Source of the DNA: a virus
Length of the DNA stretch: 23,894 nt
Virus record (IMG/VR): IMGVR_UViG_3300044638_001561
Span: 1-23,894 of that record
Direction: 5' to 3' (one strand)
The notes under the pieces were generated by a model. It had not been told where the DNA came from. It made no database searches and worked only from the letters and a program-made list of their open reading frames with translations. Within the stretch, counting starts at the first letter, position 1. The number at the start of each line of letters is the position of its first letter. Both the position numbers and the translations under genes were made by a program. Below are positions 1 to 8,214 of this stretch, one piece after another.

Positions 1-1079
1 GAGAAGACATAGGCGCAGAAAAGAAGCCAGTTACGCCTACAGATAAAGTTAAAAAGAAAGCGGAATCCGCTACCCCCAAAGCTAAAGACATGTACTCAGA
101 GTACGACGAGTCTATGAAAGCTGCGCAAGAGGGCGCATTTTCTGATACTAAAAAACAATTAGTAGAACGAGAAAAAGCATTACCAACACTCCAAGCTGAA
201 GCCGATAAAAGTATCGCAACTCGCGTTGCCGATATGAGGCAGACTAATAAAGACCTTGGCATCAAAGATGAGCATACAAAAAAACTACGCGACTCTTTCG
301 AGCAACAGATAGCCTCTAGTGCGGAAGAATCTAAAGAAGAAGCTAAGCTACGCAAGGCGCAAGCATGGGCGGTCTTTGGCTCTACTCCGGGGCCTTTACT
401 CAAAGTAGGTTTGCAAGCGCTTAGCGGTTACATTGACGACAAGATTGCAGATGAGTCTAAACGCAAGAAGATGCAGAACGAACTTAAAAAGTCTTTGTAT
501 GAGTTAGACCGTTCTTCGTATTTAGAAAGTGTGGGCATGGCTAAAGAAGCTAGGGAACACCACCTAACTGCGTTTAATACGGTAAATAACTTACGCGATA
601 AAATAGCAGATGACCGCCGAGCTTTAGAAACAAAAGACTACGAATTTAAAAAAGGCGCGGCTGAAACTAAGCTCAAAGCTAAAGAACGTGAACAAGAAAG
701 AAAACTTACGTTAGAGGCCGCTAGGATTACTAAAGGCGGTAATTTAAACGAAGAAAAACTTGATACTAAGCAGACGCAATTAGCTAGAGCGGCGTTAGAA
801 GCCTTTGATAAAGGTAAAGATGGCGAAAAACTTTCTAATTATGAGAGTATGAAATCGCTTGCGCCTGAAGGATTTAAAGCTGTTGAAGCGGACTATAATC
901 GTTTAAAGAAAAAACAAGACGACCTCAAAATTGCATTAAAAGAATCTTACAGTCGTGCAAAAGGTTTAGACGCTACTCCTGCGCCTAGCGCTGCGCCTTC
1001 TGCGGCGGATATATCGTTTACTGCTAAAAAATATGGTATTACCGAGGACGAGGTTAAAAAACGGTTAGGGGTTAAATAA
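1..1079 (+). CDS. Charged helical virion-associated protein, 5' end outside window
   Basis: The reading frame is open from the first codon in frame (position 3) through the ATG at 90 to TAA at 1077-1079. There is no convincing Shine-Dalgarno before that ATG, so the gene very probably begins upstream; 358 codons are visible. The protein is rich in Lys, Glu and Ala and looks mostly helical or coiled-coil. A short less polar stretch (FGSTPGPLLKVGLQALSGY) starts about 95 residues after the internal ATG. The C-terminus, after a Pro/Ala linker, ends in FTAKKYGITEDEVKKRLG, a short HTH-like tail that I associate with phage virion proteins. It directly precedes and is coupled to the giant protein by a TAATG overlap, so the two are probably made together. 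By position it may be a second internal virion protein, similar in role to T7 gp15; this is inference from context only. Confidence 0.75.
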   Translation, partial: EDIGAEKKPVTPTDKVKKKAESATPKAKDMYSEYDESMKAAQEGAFSDTKKQLVEREKALPTLQAEADKSIATRVADMRQTNKDLGIKDEHTKKLRDSFEQQIASSAEESKEEAKLRKAQAWAVFGSTPGPLLKVGLQALSGYIDDKIADESKRKKMQNELKKSLYELDRSSYLESVGMAKEAREHHLTAFNTVNNLRDKIADDRRALETKDYEFKKGAAETKLKAKEREQERKLTLEAARITKGGNLNEEKLDTKQTQLARAALEAFDKGKDGEKLSNYESMKSLAPEGFKAVEADYNRLKKKQDDLKIALKESYSRAKGLDATPAPSAAPSAADISFTAKKYGITEDEVKKRLGVK

Positions 1080-4000
1080 TGCCCCGTGATCTTTTTGCTG
1101 AACAAGAAGAACGTAAAAAATCTGAACCTAAAGATTTGTTTGCGGAACGTGGTATATCCATTACCCCGGAAGCACCTGCCGAACCCGAAGGCAGCGACTT
1201 AATTCGTGGTTTTACTAATTATGGGCCTCAATTAAAAGAAACATTTGGCGGGGCTAAAGTACTAGCTGGTAAAGCGCTTGGCTCTGAAGCTCTGATGAAG
1301 AGCGGTATTGAATCTATGGAAGAGGCTAAGCACGCTCTTCGTTCTAAATCTAAACCTACTGACTCGTTTACTACCGCGCTTGATAAAGGTATGGGTGCCG
1401 TATTAACTGATTGGCTTCCATATCAAATAGGTTCTGGTGCAGCTAATATTCTTGAGTCTCTTGCTGTCATGGGCGCTGGCGCTGCGGTTGGTTCGGCTGT
1501 CGGCTCCACAGTTCCCGTTGTAGGTACAGGAGCAGGTGTAATTAGTGGTGGTATCTTTGGCCTTGTTGAAAAAGAACTTATAAAGACGGGCGTTAGAAAA
1601 GCCGCTAAAGAACTTCTTGAAAAAGAAGGCGAAGAAATAGCTAAGAAATTTGTAGAAGAAAAAGCCGCAATAGCGGCTAAAAAGGTAGCAAGAAATGTAG
1701 CAGCTACTAGCGCGCTTGCCGCTCAAGCCGGATTCCACGGTGCAGGTGAGACTACATCCCGTGCCGTTGAAGAAGCGCAACGCTTGGGTAAAGAGGCTAC
1801 TGACATTGAGATGGGGCGTGTAGTGCCTGCTGCCATCGTGCATGGTGTTGCTGAATTCATTGGAGATAAGATAGGTCTGGGCGCGTTTAATAAGCTTGAC
1901 CTCAACCAGAAGAATCTCTTATTAAACTTTGGTAAAAACTTAGTAGTAACAGGCACTAAAGAAGCGCCTGTTGAGGCGATTCAAAGCGCCGCCGAGCGTT
2001 TTGGTGCAGAGCTTTCTTTAACAGACGCTGAAGCAATTAAAGAATACGTTGATAGCGCAGCGGCTGCTTACGCCATGTCGGTTGTTCCTGCGGCTGGCGG
2101 TGCGGTTAAGAGCCGTGGTATGGCTGGTATAGAAGAACGCAATAAAGAACTTGAGAGCCAGTTCCGTCAAGACATACAACAAGAAGAAGCCGAGGCCGCC
2201 GCTGCTTCACAGAAAGCAGAAACCGCTGCACAAAATATAACTACGGTAGGAGTGCCTGATGCGCAGGGTAATGTAGCGCCGCTTCAGCCAATTAGTTTTG
2301 ACGTGATGGCACCTAATGAAATTGCCGCCGCTGAAGCCGCTACCGCTGCTCAAGATAAAGATGTAACGGCTGCTATCCCAGAGCAAACTGTTCCTAAAGA
2401 AAACCAAGCTATTACTGAATTAGTGGGTGATGCTTATGCAGAGCATGGCACCGGTAAAAAAGTATTGGAGACATTAAAACCTCAACTTGAGGCTATGGGC
2501 ATCCCTGTTGAGGAACATAAAAAGGTAATTGAAGAAGCGCGTACAGCTCTTAATATTCCTAGAAACGATACTAAAGAAGGGCGCGCTGCCATGCCTGTAT
2601 GGGCGCAACAGTGGCCTACGCAGAAGGAGTCGCTAAATGTCCCTACAACAATTAACGCAGCAGCAGATCAGTCTAGCATTACTGGCGCTCCACCAGCAGT
2701 GGGAGGAACCCCCACCGGAGCTAAAACATCTGACGTATCTGGAATGGTCGATACTGGAAGGGATGCTACAGCAGATAATGTGGCAAAAGCAGCACAGCCA
2801 GCTGCACTAACTGAAGACCAAGTAAAAGTTCATTACGACAACCTAATAGGTGAAGTTGCTAGTGCGCACAATCTTCAATTACCTTCTTGGGAAGAACTCA
2901 CTCCCGCAGAAAAAGAAGCCATAACTAAAGAGGCGGGAGAAGCCCAGATAACTAAAGGCATGACGCCGTCTAAGGGCGAGCAAAAAGTTAGTTTTATATC
3001 CCCCGCCATAGCTGCGATTTATAAATCGCGCATGGATGCTGCACGCAAAGAAGAAACAAAAGAAGTAGATCAAACCCCTACATGGGTAGTAGAAGGTTAT
3101 GAAGATGCGCGTGAAGGTTGGGAAACAGAAAACGAGTTAGCTAAAGAAACTGTTCGATGGAGCGATCTTAACGCTGACGAACGCGCTGTAGTAAATAATA
3201 TAGTTAAAAACGGAACGCAAGAAGAATTTGATAACGCGCTTGATACTTTGCATGAATACCGCAAAAGCAAACCTGAAAGCGGCGCGTCTTATTACGAAGT
3301 AAATCGTCAGATATATAACCGCGAACTCCCACGCTGGGAAGACTTAAACCTTGATGAGAAGAAAGCGTTCTTAACTGAACTTAAACCGGGCGGGGACTTT
3401 GTTCGTAAAGGGAAACAACGCCAACGTGTAGTATCCACCGAACAAGTGGATGCTGGATTTAAAGCTGTTGTTGAAAAAGTTAACGCGCGCCTCAAAGAAA
3501 AAGCCGAAGTAGAAACAAAGCAAGAACAAGAACAAAAAGGTAAGGCGCAGCGCGTTGCCAAAGAAGAGGAAGCCGCTGCCAAAGAAGAAGTTGAAGTAGG
3601 TAAAGAATTACCCGCGTTAGTTAAGATGATGCTAGGCGAAGGCGGCGTTAATAATGTGCTTGCTTATATTGCTAAGAAAGCTGGCGGTATACGCATTGGC
3701 AAGAAAGATTCCCCACGCTCTGAAGCTATACGCAACTATGAGAAACGCTACGGTGCGTTGTCACGCGCTATATTTAAGAACATAGCGTCGACTCTTAATA
3801 CAATCAACTTCTCTAAATCTAAAGTAGTTGTTGACCCAAAAGATAAAGTAATACAACAGCTACAAAAAGAAGGTAAGTTAGCGGCGTACGACCCTAAGAC
3901 AGATACGTTCTACTTTACCAAAGACGGCATGGATGAGATGACCGTCCTGCATGAGATTGTACACGCAGGCACAATTAAGATTCTCTACGCTTATAAGAAT

Positions 4001-7000
4001 AATCCAAGTAGCTTAACGCAGGAACAGCGTGCCGCCGCTGAACAAATTAATAAGGTGTATGAGTTTGCTAAAGGTAAGCTGTCTGGAAAATATCCAAACC
4101 AGATGGAGAACGTCTATGAGTTTGTTAGCTATGCGCTGACTGACCCGCGTTTCCAAGAAGAACTATCCCGCATCCAAGCGCCATCGCTTGCTAAGTACAC
4201 GTTAGCACCGAAGCCCGCTACTGCTGGAATGCAAAGTATTTGGTCGCACTTCACTAAAGTTTTAATGAAGCTGTATGGACTTACTAAAGCAGCGGCTAGA
4301 TTCTTTGAAATCAAACCCGACTTGTATGACGATGTAGCTAAAGCATTTGGCGGCGAGAAATACACTAAGCAAAAACTAGAAATAGACAAGACTGCGCAAC
4401 GGGAAGTTAATAACTATATTGCTAAAGAAGGTGATGTAGATACTAGCGCACGTTTAACTTTTGAATCAGTTAGCGGGCTGCGCGATACCGTTGCGCCTCG
4501 TTTAGAAGATAATTACCCTGAAGCATTTAGTGATACGTCTGACCAAGGCGTTGCGGATTTTGTAGAAACATATCTTAACAACAGAACATTTGCTGAAGAA
4601 GTAGATAAAACTGCTGCTGATACTTACAAGCAAGCCAAGATCGGTTTAACTAAACAAGCTGGCTTTGAAGGTAACGCGCTGCTTGAAGTTACTCAGGCGT
4701 TCCAAGGAATACTTGCCGCACCTGAAGCTGGCATAGACATTGAAGCTTTACCTGCTAGGAAGCCAAAGGCAGCGCCTACTACTGACCGTTCTTTAGAAGA
4801 ACTAGAGTCGGAGATGAAAACAGGCAAGCAACCTGCCGCACCTTCAAAAGTATGGAGTGCCGTACTGTCCGGTAAAACTGGCCCTTGGCTTGAAAAGAAA
4901 TTTGCTAACGACCGTGCGCCTATAAAACGCTGGCAGAAACAGTTGGCTGACGCCGGGCGCGTCATTGCGTATGGCGTGGGTATGAATAATATCTACGATC
5001 AGATTGTTCTGTCGTCTGGCAACGCTCACTACATATACACACAGTACGTACAAGCTGGCACAGAAGGTTTGCGCCAAGAGATAGCCGCCTATGCGGATAA
5101 AAATAAAATATCTGTAGAGAAAGCTTTGGAAAAGCTGGCGATGTATTCAATAGCGCGTCACTTGCCTGAACGCCGTGAAGTGTTGTACATGAGAGAAGTG
5201 CCGTTAAGTTCTTCTCCTATTATTAAATTTACCAACGCGCAAGGCCAAGCTTCAAACATATCCCCTGCGCAAATGAGGGATGAAATATTTAAAGAGCTTG
5301 ATACTAATAAGAATCTTACAGAAGCTGAAATAAAATATTTTAATAAAACTCTGCGTAGTATTACGTTCGACAAGAGCCAGACATTCCTTGACCCTAAAGT
5401 AAAGGGCAAAGACTTAGCCAATATAAACAGCAGCAAGTACAACGTGGCTGGTGCATTCTCTGACGCTGAAGTTAAAACCATGATGGATGCGTACAACGCT
5501 AACAAAGCGGAAGTGCAGCCTATATTTGACGTGGTAGATAAACTAAACAAGACTACACTCAAGCTAAACAAAATGTCCAATTACATGTCGCCTTACGCTG
5601 ACAATTGGATTAAGTTCTATGGCTGGGAAAACTACGTTCCACTTAAAGGTAAGCACTTGTCGGATGAAACCGACATGTTGAATTTTGACAGCCGCCGCTT
5701 GGGAGGTGAGTTGCAAGAGAAGGTGCATACCTTTGAAGGTAACCAAGAGATACCAGACAACCCTGTTCTTCAGGTGATGGCTGACGCCGCGTTAGCGTCT
5801 ATGCGTGTTGGACGTAAGAATATTACTGAAACTATCTATAACTCTTCTAAGAAAAGCAAAAACAATCCTAACGGCTCGGGGCTATTACCGACTGCCGAAG
5901 TCATGAAGGTTGTGGATTTTGAAGACCGCCGCGATCAGAAGTTTTTGGACTCATTGGGCGGCGAAACTAAAATCTTCCACTACATGCCAGACGGTAAGGT
6001 TGCGGTTATAAGTATTAAAGATAAAAATTTGTTAGAGGCTATACGCAGGTCTTACAGAGAAATTAACCCTTTCATAGACTTCCTTAACAAAGCCACTGGA
6101 GTTGTTGGTCAATTCCATACTCGATTTAACATTGCATTTGCTCCTATTAACTTCGCCCGTGACGTGCTTACTAACGCGTTTACTATTGGCGCGGACATGG
6201 GGCCGCTAAAAGCCTTTAACTATTTAGGCTCTGTCGCTAAAGATGTAGCTACAGGAAAGCTTTGGAAAACAGTTAGATTTAATTATCTATATTCCAAAGG
6301 TGAAGTAGGCGCGCTACGCACTCTTGCTGCAAAAGACCAATACTATAAAGACTTGCTTGATCTAACTAAAACAGGCGGTCGCGTGTCTTGGTTAGCGGGT
6401 ATTGCTAACAAAGGGCAGTTTAATGAACTGAACAAAGAAGTTGGCACGACCGGTATCTTGTCGCCTAAACAAGCAATTAAATTCTTTGACGGTTACATTG
6501 AAGCATTTGAAATGGCGTCACGCGTTGCTGCTTTCCGCATTGCTAAACAAACAGAACTTGCTGAATTAAAGCGTCAGAACATAACCGGTGCTGAAGCTGA
6601 AAAAACTGCTAACACTAAGGCCGCGTCTTACACTAAAGAACTTGCTAACTTTGAACAGTCTGGCGAGTGGGGTAAGACGATGGGCGCGTGGTTCATGTTC
6701 TTCCGTCCGTCTGCCACAGGCGCAGTAAGAGCTATAGATGCAGTTGCTCCAGCAATTATGAATGCTGAACAAGCTAGGATGAGGCAACCACAGTTTGCTG
6801 AAGCCGCTATGCTGCGTGAAAAGTTAAAAGATAAATCGATCACGGGCATTACTCGCACTAAGATGGAAGCGAAGTTAAAGGACGCGGAAAAAGCTATACA
6901 GAACTTTGATGAGAAGTTTGCTAAGAATAAACAGAACGCGCAAGTTATGGTTGCGTGTCTAATTGGTATGGGGTATTTGACCTACCAGATGGCTCATGCA

Positions 7001-7972
7001 ATGGCAGATGATGACGACAACAAAGATGAGCTAGGACGCAATAAGATTGCTACTGACGACATGTCACGTTGGACTAAGTTTGCGCGCTTCTATATACCCG
7101 GCATTGAGCGTCCTCTTCAGATACCTTGGGGTTTCGGTCTTGGTGCGTTCGCCGCTATGGGTGCGCAGATAGGCGCTATGTTCAATGGCAATATTAAGCC
7201 GGGCGAGTCTTTAAGTAACATGGTTCCTATTGTTCTCGACTCTTTCTTGCCGTTGCCTGTTTCGCGTATTCCTGTAGGAGAGAAGCCGCTAGAGTACGCC
7301 ATAGATTCTGCGTTACCGTCCATCATTAGGCCGTTTGTAGAATACGCTATGAATGTAGACGCGCTAGGCCGTCAGATATATAACAATCGTCAGTCACGGT
7401 TTGGAGAAGCTTATACTGGTGGGGACAATATTCCTGAGTTATATAAAAAAGCGGCGCGCTGGTGGTTTGATACTACTGGCAATGACGTAAGCCCCAACTC
7501 TTTATATTTCTTCGCCAACTCATACGCAGACGGTGCGTCTAGAGTAATGCACAACGGCACAAATATATCGCTTTGGTTGGCAGGTAAAAAAGACTTCGAC
7601 CCTAAAACAGACACAATATTCTTTGATAGTTTTGTTGGCTCTAAGTCTAACTACGATGCCCGTCAGTGGCAGCGCATTGAAGATGATTTAAAAGAGCGTG
7701 AGCAAAAAATAAATATGCTGAAGAATAATAAGCCAGATCAATATCTAGCTTATCTATCTAAAAACCCGTTAGACGAAATGCTTGCTGACATGTACAACCA
7801 TGACGTTAACGGGCACTTAAAAGACTTGCGGGAACAAGCTAACAAGTACCGCGCTATGGATACCCTATCGCCAAAAGAACGTAAAGAGATTGTAGATGCC
7901 ATAGTTCTACAACAAAACTTTGAAAAATATCGGCTTGTACAAATGTACAAAGCGTTCGGAGTCAAACCCTAG
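1079..7972 (+). CDS. Giant polyvalent internal virion protein with zincin motif and LPD38-like region
   Basis: This 2297-residue protein starts at an ATG one base into the upstream stop, with AGGGG about 8 nt before it. Visible parts in order: a duplicated short motif PRDLFAE/PKDLFAE at residues 2-8 and 17-23; a Gly/Ala-rich hydrophobic patch at about 128-163; Ala/Glu-rich helices; a zinc-protease-like HEIVH at 958-962 with a possible third ligand Glu in YEFVSYALTDP (about 1014); long helical regions; a segment at about 1664-1702 containing FAPINFARDVLTNAF; a hydrophobic helix at about 1954-1976 followed by an acidic run; and a PWGFGLGAF block near 2013-2024. The last three resemble the LPD38 'large polyvalent protein' region of phage and conjugative-element proteins thought to enter the host with DNA. 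It ends the virion module. Ejection and protease activity are inferences; the metallopeptidase call rests on the HExxH and its spacing. Confidence 0.8.
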   Translation: MPRDLFAEQEERKKSEPKDLFAERGISITPEAPAEPEGSDLIRGFTNYGPQLKETFGGAKVLAGKALGSEALMKSGIESMEEAKHALRSKSKPTDSFTTALDKGMGAVLTDWLPYQIGSGAANILESLAVMGAGAAVGSAVGSTVPVVGTGAGVISGGIFGLVEKELIKTGVRKAAKELLEKEGEEIAKKFVEEKAAIAAKKVARNVAATSALAAQAGFHGAGETTSRAVEEAQRLGKEATDIEMGRVVPAAIVHGVAEFIGDKIGLGAFNKLDLNQKNLLLNFGKNLVVTGTKEAPVEAIQSAAERFGAELSLTDAEAIKEYVDSAAAAYAMSVVPAAGGAVKSRGMAGIEERNKELESQFRQDIQQEEAEAAAASQKAETAAQNITTVGVPDAQGNVAPLQPISFDVMAPNEIAAAEAATAAQDKDVTAAIPEQTVPKENQAITELVGDAYAEHGTGKKVLETLKPQLEAMGIPVEEHKKVIEEARTALNIPRNDTKEGRAAMPVWAQQWPTQKESLNVPTTINAAADQSSITGAPPAVGGTPTGAKTSDVSGMVDTGRDATADNVAKAAQPAALTEDQVKVHYDNLIGEVASAHNLQLPSWEELTPAEKEAITKEAGEAQITKGMTPSKGEQKVSFISPAIAAIYKSRMDAARKEETKEVDQTPTWVVEGYEDAREGWETENELAKETVRWSDLNADERAVVNNIVKNGTQEEFDNALDTLHEYRKSKPESGASYYEVNRQIYNRELPRWEDLNLDEKKAFLTELKPGGDFVRKGKQRQRVVSTEQVDAGFKAVVEKVNARLKEKAEVETKQEQEQKGKAQRVAKEEEAAAKEEVEVGKELPALVKMMLGEGGVNNVLAYIAKKAGGIRIGKKDSPRSEAIRNYEKRYGALSRAIFKNIASTLNTINFSKSKVVVDPKDKVIQQLQKEGKLAAYDPKTDTFYFTKDGMDEMTVLHEIVHAGTIKILYAYKNNPSSLTQEQRAAAEQINKVYEFAKGKLSGKYPNQMENVYEFVSYALTDPRFQEELSRIQAPSLAKYTLAPKPATAGMQSIWSHFTKVLMKLYGLTKAAARFFEIKPDLYDDVAKAFGGEKYTKQKLEIDKTAQREVNNYIAKEGDVDTSARLTFESVSGLRDTVAPRLEDNYPEAFSDTSDQGVADFVETYLNNRTFAEEVDKTAADTYKQAKIGLTKQAGFEGNALLEVTQAFQGILAAPEAGIDIEALPARKPKAAPTTDRSLEELESEMKTGKQPAAPSKVWSAVLSGKTGPWLEKKFANDRAPIKRWQKQLADAGRVIAYGVGMNNIYDQIVLSSGNAHYIYTQYVQAGTEGLRQEIAAYADKNKISVEKALEKLAMYSIARHLPERREVLYMREVPLSSSPIIKFTNAQGQASNISPAQMRDEIFKELDTNKNLTEAEIKYFNKTLRSITFDKSQTFLDPKVKGKDLANINSSKYNVAGAFSDAEVKTMMDAYNANKAEVQPIFDVVDKLNKTTLKLNKMSNYMSPYADNWIKFYGWENYVPLKGKHLSDETDMLNFDSRRLGGELQEKVHTFEGNQEIPDNPVLQVMADAALASMRVGRKNITETIYNSSKKSKNNPNGSGLLPTAEVMKVVDFEDRRDQKFLDSLGGETKIFHYMPDGKVAVISIKDKNLLEAIRRSYREINPFIDFLNKATGVVGQFHTRFNIAFAPINFARDVLTNAFTIGADMGPLKAFNYLGSVAKDVATGKLWKTVRFNYLYSKGEVGALRTLAAKDQYYKDLLDLTKTGGRVSWLAGIANKGQFNELNKEVGTTGILSPKQAIKFFDGYIEAFEMASRVAAFRIAKQTELAELKRQNITGAEAEKTANTKAASYTKELANFEQSGEWGKTMGAWFMFFRPSATGAVRAIDAVAPAIMNAEQARMRQPQFAEAAMLREKLKDKSITGITRTKMEAKLKDAEKAIQNFDEKFAKNKQNAQVMVACLIGMGYLTYQMAHAMADDDDNKDELGRNKIATDDMSRWTKFARFYIPGIERPLQIPWGFGLGAFAAMGAQIGAMFNGNIKPGESLSNMVPIVLDSFLPLPVSRIPVGEKPLEYAIDSALPSIIRPFVEYAMNVDALGRQIYNNRQSRFGEAYTGGDNIPELYKKAARWWFDTTGNDVSPNSLYFFANSYADGASRVMHNGTNISLWLAGKKDFDPKTDTIFFDSFVGSKSNYDARQWQRIEDDLKEREQKINMLKNNKPDQYLAYLSKNPLDEMLADMYNHDVNGHLKDLREQANKYRAMDTLSPKERKEIVDAIVLQQNFEKYRLVQMYKAFGVKP

Positions 7973-7999
7973 GCAGTTCGCCACACGCGAATGCCTAGG
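7968..7999. terminator. Hairpin over the two convergent stop codons
   Basis: CCTAGGCA at 7968-7975 pairs with TGCCTAGG at 7992-7999, and TTCGC (7977-7981) pairs with GCGAA (7987-7991). This leaves a single bulged G at 7976 and a 5-nt CACAC loop, giving a 13-bp stem. The stop of the rightward giant gene (TAG 7970-7972) and that of the leftward small gene (7969-7971) share CTAG in the foot of the stem. The symmetry means it can fold in either transcript. Neither side has a clear T-tract (the + side continues TGTCCTTCCTT), so termination efficiency is uncertain; it may instead protect 3' ends. Confidence 0.6.
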
Positions 8000-8214
8000 T
8001 GTCCTTCCTTCTCACAGGTAAATATCTTTACCCTGACGCGTGCTTTCTTAGCGGCGATGTCCGCTGCGTACATCATCTGGGCAGGGCGCAGTGTAGGGAT
8101 AAAGAAGCTCTCCCCAACCGCCATATAGTCATACGGGAAAATCCACTCTGGCTCTTCAGTCAGTTTCTCCATCTCCGCTGAAGAAGGTATCTGGGATTTC
8201 GGTGGCAAAGACAT
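7969..8214 (-). CDS. Small conserved phage protein (YDYMxVGESFFIP type), last gene of the replication unit
   Basis: This 81-codon frame overlaps the end of the primase-helicase gene by 59 nt if the ATG at 8214 is used. An internal ATG at 8172 (residue 15, MEKLTEEPEW) would reduce the overlap to 17 nt. Neither has a well spaced Shine-Dalgarno: 8214 has none, and 8172 has GGAG immediately adjacent. The start is therefore undecided. The body contains PYDYMAVGESFFIPT and a basic stretch before a C-terminal IRVWRTA. This resembles short phage proteins of unknown function with a 'VGxSFFVP...RVWR' pattern, which I recognise only loosely. It runs to the convergent stop hairpin, and its last codons form part of that stem. 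No function is assigned. Confidence 0.7.
   Translation of the reverse strand: MSLPPKSQIPSSAEMEKLTEEPEWIFPYDYMAVGESFFIPTLRPAQMMYAADIAAKKARVRVKIFTCEKEGHLGIRVWRTA

Noticed and set aside
1403-1843. 146-codon frame antisense to the giant gene
   Set aside because: It is rich in Cys, Phe, Tyr and Ser as expected for the complement of Ala/Lys/Glu-rich coding DNA, has no Shine-Dalgarno or neighbours on that strand, and resembles nothing known.
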